Of a DNA stretch of 51,118 bases, positions 32,329 to 40,569 are shown in pieces. Source of the DNA: an uncultured Desulfobacterales bacterium (GTDB lineage: Bacteria > Desulfobacterota > Desulfobacteria > Desulfobacterales > JAHEIW01); the NCBI GenBank assembly GCA_947259495.1, contig CAMYLV010000026.1, positions 1 through 51,118 on the forward strand, written 5' to 3'. Below the pieces are notes generated by a model, which saw nothing but the letters and a program-made list of their open reading frames with translations, was not told the DNA's origin and made no database searches. Position numbers and translations under genes: made by a program. Position 1 is the stretch's first letter; the number at the start of each line of letters is the position of its first letter.

Positions 32329-35106
32329 ATGTTAGAGACCGGGGTCATACTTTTTGTTTCATTTGGCTACATGAGCCTGCTATTCGCCATCGCCCATTAC
32401 GGCGATAAACGCGCCGATGCCGGGCGCAGCATCATCAGCAATCCTTATATCTACGCCCTTTCCCTGGCCGTATACTGCACGGCCTGGACCTTCTACGGCA
32501 GTGTCGGTCTGGCGGTCCACAGCGGGTTGGGTTTTTTAACCATTTACATCGGTCCGACCCTGATGGCGCTGCTGGGATGGTTAATCTGGCAAAAAATTAT
32601 CCGCATCAGCAAGGTTCACCGCATCACCTCCATTGCCGATTTTATTGCCTCCCGCTATGGCAAAAGCACCACCCTGGGCGGAATTGTTACCATCATAGCG
32701 GTCATCGGCATCATTCCTTATATTGCGCTGCAGCTTAAAGCCATTTCAACCGGATTTTTGCTGATCAATCAATATCCCGAGATATCGGTTGCATTTCATT
32801 TTTCCGAAGTTCCGATTATGGGCGACCCCGCGTTTTATATCGCCTTGCTGCTGGCCGTATTTGCCATTCTATTCGGCACCCGTCACCTGGACGCAACCGA
32901 ACGGCACGAGGGACTCGTGGCGGCCATCGCCTTTGAATCGATCGTCAAACTGGCCGCTACGCTGACCGTGGGGATTTTTGTCACCTATTTCATCCATAAC
33001 GGCTTTGGTGACCTTTTTCAAAAAGTCGCCGAATATGCCGAAGTAAAAAACACCCTTGGCGGGGAATCCGGCAGTGTCAGCTCGTTAATTTTTGATAAAT
33101 ACCTGACGATAAAAGGCCAGGGAAACAGTTATACGGACTGGAGTATTTATTTGTTTATTTCCATGTTGGCCATTATCTTTTTGCCCCGTCAATTCCAGAT
33201 AGCGGTTGTCGAAAACGTCAACGAAGAGCACCTCAATAAAGCCATCTGGCTTTTCCCGCTTTATCTTCTGGCCATCAATATTTTTGTCTTGCCGGTGGCG
33301 TTCAGCGGTGTATTGCGCTTCCCGGACGGTGGTGTCGATGCCGATACATTTGTCCTCACACTTCCGATGGCCGAGCGCCAGCAGCTCATCGCCTTATTTG
33401 TTTATCTCGGCGGCATGTCGGCTGCAACCGGTATGGTGATCGTCGAAACCATTGCCTTGAGCACCATGATCTGCAACGATCTGGTTATGCCGGTACTGCT
33501 GCGGTTGCCCATAGAAGAGATGGGACTGCGCCAGGATTACAGCGGGCTGCTGCTCACGATCCGCAGGTGCAGTATCATTTTAGTCTTGCTGCTGGGTTAT
33601 GCCTATTTCCGCACGGTTGGCGAATTCTATGCTCTGGTGTCAATCGGGCTGATGTCCTTTGCGCTGGTGGCCCAGTTCGCCCCGGCTATGCTGGGCGGCA
33701 TTTTTTGGAAAGGCGGCACCCGCGCCGGCGCCATCTGCGGCCTGCTGGCCGGATTTGCGGTGTGGGTGTACACCCTTTTTTTCCCGTCATTGGTGCAGGC
33801 CGGCATTATCTCCCAGAATTTTGTCACCCAAGGGCCGCTGGGCATCGAGCTGCTGAAGCCGTTTGAGTTATTTGGGTTACAGGGCTTCAATCGCATATCC
33901 CATGCGGTTTTCTGGAGTATGCTCGTCAATATCAGCACCTATATCAGCGTGTCTATTTTCAGCCGTCCCCAAACCATCGAGCATACCCAGGCTGCCCTGT
34001 TTGTCGATGTTTTCAAATATTCCGGTGAAGCCGGCGAATCTCATTTCTGGCGCGGAACGGCCCACCTGCCGGACCTCAAATCCCTGTTAATACGGTTTTT
34101 GGGCCGACGGCGAACGGATGAGGCTCTTGCCGACTACGCCGACAAGCGCAAACTCAGCTGGAATTACCTTGTGACCGCCGATGCCGATCTGGTCAGCTAT
34201 GCTGAAAGATTGCTCGCCGGCGCTATCGGTTCGGCCTCCGCCCGTGTCATGGTAGCTTCGATTGTCAAAGAAGAATCTCTGGGTATCGAAGAAGTATTGA
34301 ACATACTCGATGAAACCCAGCAGGTGATTGCCTATAGCCGGGAGCTTGAGAAAGCCACCGCCGAACTCCAGGAAGCCAACCGCCGCCTGAAGGATCTGGA
34401 TCGTCTCAAAGACGAATTTATCTCAACCGTCACCCACGAATTGCGCACCCCGCTCACATCGGTACGCTCGCTGGCCGAAATCTTACATACCAATCCGGGC
34501 ATCGATGCAGAACAGCACAAGAGCTTTACGGGCATCATCATTAAAGAAAGCGAGCGCTTAACCCGTCTAATCAACCAGGTCCTGGATTATGAAAAAATCG
34601 AATCCGCCCAGATGGACTGGGTCATCATTGAGACCGATGTCAAAGAAGTTATCCAGGACGCAGTTGCCAGCACCCGGCAGCTGGTTGAAGATAAAAACAT
34701 CAGCATCGAGTATGAATTGATCGATCACCCCCCTCTCATATCCGGCGATCGGGATCGTCTGGTTCAGGTCATGGTGAACTTGATTTCAAATGCCGTCAAA
34801 TTTTGCGACTCCGATCGCGGCAAAATAACCATCCGATTGACAGCCAATGACCAACTGGTGCAAGTTGATGTCCGGGACAACGGCATTGGTATAAAAGCCA
34901 AGGATCAAAATAAAATTTTTGAAAAATTTCAACAGGTAAAAGATCCCGCCAAGGGCCGGCCCTACGGCACCGGTATCGGCCTGACCATCAGCAAACGCAT
35001 CATTGATTTTCACCATGGAAAAATATGGGTTAAAAGCAAGCCCGGCAGGGGGTCTACTTTTTCATTTTCACTGCCAACTTCCCGCGAAGTTGCCATCACC
35101 CACTAA
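32329..35106 (+). CDS. Sodium:solute symporter fused to a sensor histidine kinase (CbrA/CrbS-like)
   Basis: A 925-residue inner-membrane sensor. Residues 1 to about 545 form a 12-13 helix SSS-family transporter domain (YIGPTLMALLGWL, NEEHLNKAIWLFPLYLLAIN). A linker and coiled coil (YSRELEKATAELQEANRRL) lead to the kinase core: HisKA with phospho-acceptor H703 in TVTHELRTPLTS, N-box MVNLISNAVKF, G1 DNGIGIKAKD, F box and G2 GTGIGLTIS. CbrA and CrbS have the same plan and regulate acetate or C/N use. Together with the CheY-like gene at 37243 and the acyl-CoA synthetase genes this suggests sensing of acetate or a related substrate. Unlike many family members there is no clear PAS domain. It overlaps the convergent exonuclease gene by four bases. 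Confidence 0.92.
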   Translation: MLETGVILFVSFGYMSLLFAIAHYGDKRADAGRSIISNPYIYALSLAVYCTAWTFYGSVGLAVHSGLGFLTIYIGPTLMALLGWLIWQKIIRISKVHRITSIADFIASRYGKSTTLGGIVTIIAVIGIIPYIALQLKAISTGFLLINQYPEISVAFHFSEVPIMGDPAFYIALLLAVFAILFGTRHLDATERHEGLVAAIAFESIVKLAATLTVGIFVTYFIHNGFGDLFQKVAEYAEVKNTLGGESGSVSSLIFDKYLTIKGQGNSYTDWSIYLFISMLAIIFLPRQFQIAVVENVNEEHLNKAIWLFPLYLLAINIFVLPVAFSGVLRFPDGGVDADTFVLTLPMAERQQLIALFVYLGGMSAATGMVIVETIALSTMICNDLVMPVLLRLPIEEMGLRQDYSGLLLTIRRCSIILVLLLGYAYFRTVGEFYALVSIGLMSFALVAQFAPAMLGGIFWKGGTRAGAICGLLAGFAVWVYTLFFPSLVQAGIISQNFVTQGPLGIELLKPFELFGLQGFNRISHAVFWSMLVNISTYISVSIFSRPQTIEHTQAALFVDVFKYSGEAGESHFWRGTAHLPDLKSLLIRFLGRRRTDEALADYADKRKLSWNYLVTADADLVSYAERLLAGAIGSASARVMVASIVKEESLGIEEVLNILDETQQVIAYSRELEKATAELQEANRRLKDLDRLKDEFISTVTHELRTPLTSVRSLAEILHTNPGIDAEQHKSFTGIIIKESERLTRLINQVLDYEKIESAQMDWVIIETDVKEVIQDAVASTRQLVEDKNISIEYELIDHPPLISGDRDRLVQVMVNLISNAVKFCDSDRGKITIRLTANDQLVQVDVRDNGIGIKAKDQNKIFEKFQQVKDPAKGRPYGTGIGLTISKRIIDFHHGKIWVKSKPGRGSTFSFSLPTSREVAITH

Positions 35107-37262
35107 AATTGCTTGCGGGCATAAAATGTTTTCCGGGAAGCCGCCAGGGCCTCCTTGAGGGTAAAAATTTGCTGCTGGGACAGCAGCGGTAAAAATTTGA
35201 GAAACATTTCGCCGGTGGCCACGGCATCTCCCATGGCGGTGTGCCGGGCCAGGATCCGAACTCCAAGCCGTTTGGCAATGGCTTCCAGATTATGGTCTTC
35301 GTGGGACGGATGAACAACGGCCGATAACAATAACGTGTCCAGCACCGGGTTGACAAACCGCACTCCGGTCTGCCCCTCCTTTAATTGCAAAAAGCGCATA
35401 TCAAAAGCCGCATTGTGAGCCACCAGAATGGTGTCTTTTGCGAAATCATGAAACATCGGCAAAACTTCATCAATGGTCGGCATTCCTACCAACATCTCGG
35501 GATGAATTCCATGTATTCGCACCGACGTCCAGGGTATCGAACGCCGGGGGTCCACCAGCTGCTCGAAACGTTCATTTTGCAGTAAGCGGCCGTTGACGAT
35601 GCGAATCGCCCCCACGGAAATGATCTCATCGCCCTCAGCGGGATTTAAACCGGTGGTCTCGAGATCAAATACGGTGTAGGTCAGCTTTGCCAGCTTGCGG
35701 TTCTCGAATTCCGGATGTTGCCCCGCTTGCAAAAACATATCAAAATCGTAAAACTCGGGACGGCTTTCGGGCAAGATCGTCAAAGATCGGGATTTTTCAG
35801 GCTTAATGAGGTAGGGAACCGGAAGGAAAAAGCGCACGTAAAATGTATTCTTCAAACGCCTGGATGCATATATGCCGATTTCACCATGGTGATGATCAAT
35901 CACTTCCCGGAGGGTTAACGAAAGGCCTTCTTTTTCAAACACCAGCGGCTGTGTTTCCCAGGCCCTCATTGCATCTGCCTTTATCGGATGCCCCGACCAC
36001 AGCAGATCCAGACCGACAAAACGCTTTAGTGGGGTCAAACGGCAGGTAAGCTCACTTACACCGGCGGTTGTTTGGATCTGTTGAATAACGGTTAACAGGG
36101 CCAGCAAAAAAGAAGAATGATCAACGCTGACGTAGTGCTCGGCGTTTAAATTCTCCATTTGGATCTTGAGCTGTATCCTCTGACGACAGCGGGCCTGCAA
36201 TATTTCAAACAGGTCGCGCACCGCAACCCGAACCAGCGGCCATTGATTAAACATCGCATGCGAGGACAGCGTTGGATCGCGCTTTAGAATTTCACCGATA
36301 TTCAGCGACTCTTTGTGAATAATCTGTTTAAGGGTTTCGAGACGAGTGGCATCCATATGCGGGTATTCCAATATGGTTTCAATGGCCGAGCGAATGCCGG
36401 CAAATGAGGCCCGGATGCCGCGGGTAAAGGATTTTAAGGTGAGGTTTAAATAATTTTGCGATTCAAGCTGCTGGGTAATATCAGACAGAATCAGAATCAA
36501 GCCGGAGAAATGCCTGCGGTGGTTCAAAACCGGCACCGCTTCGGCCCGCAGCAGGGTATTTTCGGCCCCCGGGGAAACAAAATACGAGACCACATCCGGT
36601 TCGTTATGCTCTAATTTAGCGGTTATCTGATCGATGGTGTGCCGGATTAAATTTTCGTCAAACACCTCGAAAATAGAGCGCCCCAGACCGATAAATCGTA
36701 GGGATTTTTCATGGCTGCGATCGTCCAAACTCGACAACAGCAGTCTTGCACGGTTGTTGTACAAGAGAATCTGACCGCCGGGGTTGCACACAATCACCCC
36801 TTCGGGCAACTCCGACATAATGGCGGCCAGGATATTTTTCTCTTCCTCTGAATGAGCCCTGGCACTATTGACGCGGCTTTCAATATCATTTAGCAGGGAT
36901 TCGTAATGCGCCGCCCCTTCGTTTAACCGATCACAAAGTTGCTGAATTTCTGCCGCACCTGCAATCTCAAAGCGGTGTGAGGGATTGGTGGGATTAACCA
37001 GTGATATTTGTTCGGTAATTTTTCGCAGGGGCCGGATGTATTTGCGCAAAACACTGTCCAGAAACAATGCGCCAACCAGCAACAGAAGCACGGCCAGGAT
37101 GAGCAGCGGCCCGAAATGGTCTTTGAAGAGGTCCAGCAAAAAGCCGAGCGCTTCGGGGGATAGTTGAGCTTTAAACCAGACTGCGAAACCAACGCATATG
37201 ATTAGCCAAGCTGCAAAAGATAGCGCAATTGCCTGCCAGAATTTATGTCCCCGTCTTTTCAT
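35103..37262 (-). CDS. Degenerate sensor-kinase-like membrane protein fused to a DnaQ-type 3'-5' exonuclease
   Basis: 719 residues. Two membrane helices (about 12-32, 48-68), a HAMP-like helix pair (LRKITEQISLVNP...), a PAS domain (about 180-290, EGVIVCNPGGQILLYNN), a kinase-like region without the phospho-acceptor His or ATP-binding N/G boxes, and a C-terminal DEDDh exonuclease domain. The catalytic set is intact: FDLETTG (D and E), AHNAAFD (D), and RHTAMGD (H and D). It was named pol III epsilon-like, but the sensor domains make a signal-dependent nuclease more likely. Such genes recur next to acs and DUF294 genes. The start ATG 37262 overlaps the end of the response regulator by 20 bases; no strong ribosome site, so translational coupling is assumed. 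Confidence 0.85.
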   Translation of the reverse strand: MKRRGHKFWQAIALSFAAWLIICVGFAVWFKAQLSPEALGFLLDLFKDHFGPLLILAVLLLLVGALFLDSVLRKYIRPLRKITEQISLVNPTNPSHRFEIAGAAEIQQLCDRLNEGAAHYESLLNDIESRVNSARAHSEEEKNILAAIMSELPEGVIVCNPGGQILLYNNRARLLLSSLDDRSHEKSLRFIGLGRSIFEVFDENLIRHTIDQITAKLEHNEPDVVSYFVSPGAENTLLRAEAVPVLNHRRHFSGLILILSDITQQLESQNYLNLTLKSFTRGIRASFAGIRSAIETILEYPHMDATRLETLKQIIHKESLNIGEILKRDPTLSSHAMFNQWPLVRVAVRDLFEILQARCRQRIQLKIQMENLNAEHYVSVDHSSFLLALLTVIQQIQTTAGVSELTCRLTPLKRFVGLDLLWSGHPIKADAMRAWETQPLVFEKEGLSLTLREVIDHHHGEIGIYASRRLKNTFYVRFFLPVPYLIKPEKSRSLTILPESRPEFYDFDMFLQAGQHPEFENRKLAKLTYTVFDLETTGLNPAEGDEIISVGAIRIVNGRLLQNERFEQLVDPRRSIPWTSVRIHGIHPEMLVGMPTIDEVLPMFHDFAKDTILVAHNAAFDMRFLQLKEGQTGVRFVNPVLDTLLLSAVVHPSHEDHNLEAIAKRLGVRILARHTAMGDAVATGEMFLKFLPLLSQQQIFTLKEALAASRKTFYARKQF

Positions 37263-37632
37263 GCGTTTTTTCAAGAAGCTCTTTGACCTTGGCAACCACT
37301 TCTGCATTCGAAAACGGTTTGATAATATAGGCGTCCGCCCCGAGTGCCATGCCTTTGGCAATTTCGACCTCGCGGCCCTTGGCGGTTAGAAAAATGATCT
37401 TAACATTTCTAAAATCAGGATTCAAACGTACGATTTCGCATACTTCATACCCATCAATACCGGGAAGCATGATATCCAAAAGGATGAGATCCGGCTTGTA
37501 TTTTAAAATAACATCAAGCGCATCCTCGCCGTTCTTGGCAATGATGACATTATAGCCCTGTTGCTCCATCAAAAATTGGATCGGAACGACGATGCTCGGC
37601 TCATCATCTACGATGAGTATTTCTTTGGGCAT
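37243..37632 (-). CDS. CheY-like response regulator (receiver only)
   Basis: A 129-residue single-domain receiver. The acidic pocket D9/D10, phospho-acceptor D53 (LLDIMLPG), T83 and K105 (IKPFS) are all present. It has no DNA-binding domain, unlike the LuxR-type CrbR partner of CrbS, so output must go through a protein, most simply the overlapping exonuclease-sensor gene. The cognate kinase is probably the symporter-kinase at 32329-35106. It follows the PrpE-like gene by 12 bp. Confidence 0.93.
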   Translation of the reverse strand: MPKEILIVDDEPSIVVPIQFLMEQQGYNVIIAKNGEDALDVILKYKPDLILLDIMLPGIDGYEVCEIVRLNPDFRNVKIIFLTAKGREVEIAKGMALGADAYIIKPFSNAEVVAKVKELLEKTHEKTGT

Positions 37633-37644
37633 AATGATACCACT

Positions 37645-39552
37645 TTATTCTTTTTTGGCCTTGGCGTAACCGATGCCGATCAGCGCTTCCTCCATTTCCT
37701 CCAAAATGACGGGATCATCGATGGTTGCCGGCACATTGTAAGGCGTATTATCGGCGATTTTTTGGATCGTTCCGCGCAAAATCTTGCCGGACCGCGTTTT
37801 CGGCAGGCGCTTGACCACCGTGGCCGTTTTAAAAGAAGCCACCGGTCCGATGCGTTCTCGAACCATCTGGATGACTTCCCCGACAATATCGGCCGAATCA
37901 CGGCTCACGCCGGCGTTGAGCACTAAAAAGCCAACGGGCACCTGACCTTTAAGCTTATCTTCGACCCCCAGCACCGCGCACTCGGCCACATCCGGGTGAT
38001 CTGCCAGGACTTCCTCCATGGCGCCGGTTGAAAGGCGGTGACCGGCGACATTGATGATATCATCGGTGCGACTCATTACAAAAACATAGCCTTCGGCATC
38101 AATAAAACCGGCATCCGCGGTTTTATAGTATCCGGGAAATTCTTCCAGATAGGCCGCCAAAAAACCCTGATCATTGTTCCACAGCGTGGGAAGTGTGCCC
38201 GGCGGCAGGGGAAGTTTGGCCACCAGTGCGCCAATTTCTCCGGGCCCAACCGGTTGGGTATTTTCGTCGACCACCTGCAGGTTCCAGCCCGGAGCCGCTT
38301 TGGTGGGCGAGCCTTCCTTGACCGTAAAATGGTGCAGCCCCAGACAGTTACCGGCAATAGCCCAGCCGGTTTCCGTCTGCCACCAGTGGTCGATGACCGG
38401 GATGTTCAGGCTCTTTTCGGCCCATTTCAAAGTGTCCGGATCCAGGCGCTCACCGGCCAGAAAAAGGGCTTTAAAATTAGACAAATCGTAATTTTTCATC
38501 AGTTCGGCTTTGGGATCTTCGCGTTTAATGGCGCGAAATGCCGTGGGGGCTGTAAACATGACCTTGACGTTATGTTCGGAGATCACCCGCCAGAAAACAC
38601 CAGCATCCGGGGTGCCCACCGGTTTGCCTTCAAATAAAATAGTGGTACATCCTTTCAGCAAGGGGCCGTAAACGATGTACGAATGGCCCACGACCCAACC
38701 CACGTCCGACGCCGCCCAATACACATCCCCGGCTTGCACATTGTATACGGCACCCATGGTCCATTTTAAAGCAACCATATGCCCGCCGTTGTCGCGCACC
38801 ACGCCTTTGGGCACGCCGGTGGTCCCTGAGGTGTACAGGATATAAAGGGGATCGGTGGCCGCCACCGATACACAGTCATGCGGCTGGGCTTTTGCCGTGG
38901 CGTCGTCCCAATCCAGGTCGCGCCCGTCTATCATCGAGGCGGGTTCCATGGGTCGCTGTTTGATAATACAATAATCCGGTTTGAAGTCGGCCATATCAAT
39001 CGCCTTGTCAAGCAGCGGCTTGTAGGCAATGATGCGTTTCACTTCGATACCGCAGGAAGCGGTCACGATGACCCTGGGCTTAGCGTCATTGATACGCACT
39101 GCCAGTTCTTTGGCGGCAAACCCGCCGAAGACCACTGAATGCACCGCGCCGATACGGGCGCTGGCCAGCATGGCAATCACCGCTTCGGGGATCATCGGCA
39201 TGTAAATCAGGACCCGATCGCCTTTGACCACACCCCGGGCGGCCAGAGCGCCAGCAAAGCGGGCCACCTCATCACGCAGTTGGGTATAGGTAAATTTTTT
39301 GATGGTATCGGTAACCGGGGAGTCATAGATCATCGCATTTTGGTCACCGCGGCCGCTATCGATGTGGTAATCCAGCGCGTTGTAGCACGTGTTCATCTGC
39401 CCGCCGCTAAACCAGCGAAAAAACGGTTCGTTGGTGTCATCCAGAACCTTGTTCCACTTTTGGTACCAGTGGCAGTCTTCAGCTGCCGCCCCCCAGAAAC
39501 CGTTCGGGTCTGCGATGGATTGTTTGTGTGCGATTTCATAAGGGTTTGCCAT
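37645..39552 (-). CDS. Acyl-CoA synthetase of the PrpE (propionyl-CoA) type
   Basis: A 635-residue AMP-forming acyl-CoA synthetase converting acetate or propionate, CoA and ATP to acyl-CoA, AMP and PPi. Key motifs: YTSGTTGVPKGVVRD (P-loop, about 245-260), QTETGWAIAGN and PKTRSGKILRG near the C-terminus with the acetylatable lysine. VVRDNGGHMVALKW and the ETGWAIAG form are typical of PrpE rather than Acs. GGAGGCAAATC precedes the ATG. First of a leftward set with the response regulator and exonuclease-sensor. Propionate versus acetate preference cannot be decided from sequence. Confidence 0.9.
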   Translation of the reverse strand: MANPYEIAHKQSIADPNGFWGAAAEDCHWYQKWNKVLDDTNEPFFRWFSGGQMNTCYNALDYHIDSGRGDQNAMIYDSPVTDTIKKFTYTQLRDEVARFAGALAARGVVKGDRVLIYMPMIPEAVIAMLASARIGAVHSVVFGGFAAKELAVRINDAKPRVIVTASCGIEVKRIIAYKPLLDKAIDMADFKPDYCIIKQRPMEPASMIDGRDLDWDDATAKAQPHDCVSVAATDPLYILYTSGTTGVPKGVVRDNGGHMVALKWTMGAVYNVQAGDVYWAASDVGWVVGHSYIVYGPLLKGCTTILFEGKPVGTPDAGVFWRVISEHNVKVMFTAPTAFRAIKREDPKAELMKNYDLSNFKALFLAGERLDPDTLKWAEKSLNIPVIDHWWQTETGWAIAGNCLGLHHFTVKEGSPTKAAPGWNLQVVDENTQPVGPGEIGALVAKLPLPPGTLPTLWNNDQGFLAAYLEEFPGYYKTADAGFIDAEGYVFVMSRTDDIINVAGHRLSTGAMEEVLADHPDVAECAVLGVEDKLKGQVPVGFLVLNAGVSRDSADIVGEVIQMVRERIGPVASFKTATVVKRLPKTRSGKILRGTIQKIADNTPYNVPATIDDPVILEEMEEALIGIGYAKAKKE

Positions 39553-39968
39553 GATTTGCCTCCTTTGGACGGGTGGTCGTTCAAAATTGTGTCGTGATTA
39601 AAATGGCTGCTACTTTTGTCGGTCACCTCGACGTTAGACTTCAGGATTCATCGTATACAGATTATAGAGGACAGAGGACAGATTGGTGCTTCATCTTTCA
39701 GCTTTTATCATCTGCCTTCTGTTATCTGTCATCCGACCCCTGTCGTCTGTCGTCTGAATTCTGTTTTATGTCTTCTGTCCTCTGTCTTCTGTCCTCTGAC
39801 TTCTGTCCTCTGACTTCTGTCCTCTGTCTTCTGTCCTCTGACTTCTGTCCTCTGTCTTCTGAAACCTGACACCTGACACCTGACACCGATGCATTTGTGT
39901 ATGCCTTTTGAGCTTGGGTATGAACGGGTCGGTTTTCCCTTTGCCCTCCCCCTTTTGCGCTGCCCGTT
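39553..39968. other. Gene-free region with heptamer repeats
   Basis: No credible gene; long apparent frames here result from the repeat. Contains the tandem repeat 39660-39888. Confidence 0.6.
39660..39888. repeat. Degenerate 7-bp tandem repeats with an inverted partner
   Basis: From about 39770 units such as CTTCTGT, CCTCTGA and CCTCTGT alternate in a 7/14-bp period for ~90 bp, ending in three ACCTGAC units. Upstream, at 39666-39681, the complementary form AGGACAG occurs twice, so the region can form a long imperfect hairpin. It lies between genes pointing left on both sides. Confidence 0.7.
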
Positions 39969-40487
39969 TCAGGACCTGCTATCGGATGTCTGCACTTTTT
40001 GTTTCAAAAAATCCAGGTGTCGGCGGATACCTCTGTCGGTATTCGGTTCGTTGCTGAAAATGCGCTCGAGGAATCCGGGGGAATCATCTATTTCGGGATC
40101 CAGCGCCAATGCCTTTTCATAATCGACAATGGCCTTTTCATACTCTTTCAAGTGGCTGTAGGCAATTGCCCGATTGACATAGGCATTGGCGATTTCGGGA
40201 TTGATTTCAATGACCCGATTGTAATCTATGAGAGACTCCTGGTAACGCCCAAGGGTATTGAGGGTGTTCGCCCTTCCCAAGTAGCCATCGGTATGGGCTG
40301 GATCAATTGAGATGGCGCGGTTGAAGCTTTCAAGGGCTTCCTCCGGCCTGTTCCGATTGAGGTGGGAAAGACCGTCCAAAACGGCGTCTTTATAATCAGA
40401 GACCCCCAGACCGCAGCCGGCAACCGTGAATAAACAAATTATTAGCGTTAAAAGTAGTCGGTGCATTTTTTGGAGATTAGATTTCAC
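39969..40487 (-). CDS. TPR-repeat lipoprotein
   Basis: 172 residues. A lipoprotein signal ends TVAGC (Cys at about 25). Three to four TPR units follow (ALESFNRAISIDPAHTDGYL, SLIDYNRVIEINPEIANAYV, AIVDYEKALALDPEIDDSPG), a scaffold for protein binding in the periplasm. The terminal ~35 residues are charged and not part of the repeats. Start at 40487 is a GTG without a clear ribosome site; ATG 40466 is possible. A hairpin separates it from the symporter gene upstream. Confidence 0.82.
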   Translation of the reverse strand: MKSNLQKMHRLLLTLIICLFTVAGCGLGVSDYKDAVLDGLSHLNRNRPEEALESFNRAISIDPAHTDGYLGRANTLNTLGRYQESLIDYNRVIEINPEIANAYVNRAIAYSHLKEYEKAIVDYEKALALDPEIDDSPGFLERIFSNEPNTDRGIRRHLDFLKQKVQTSDSRS

Positions 40488-40503
40488 TTTGCGTAAAAGG
40501 ATT

Positions 40504-40532
40504 GGATGAGGAGGCGCAAAGCCTCCTCATCC
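40504..40532. terminator. Hairpin terminator between the symporter gene and the TPR gene
   Basis: Perfect 12-bp stem GGATGAGGAGGC/GCCTCCTCATCC with a five-base loop. T run on both strands within a few bases (TTTTG on plus; AATCCTTTT on minus). It follows the minus-strand symporter gene by 38 bases. Confidence 0.75.
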
Positions 40533-40569
40533 TTTTGATATCCAATTCATCAGGGTTAACGTCTACACG

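Noticed and set aside
39573-39869. 98-codon frame with Cys/Leu/Ser repeats
   Set aside because: Its repeated residues come from the DNA heptamer array; no ribosome site.
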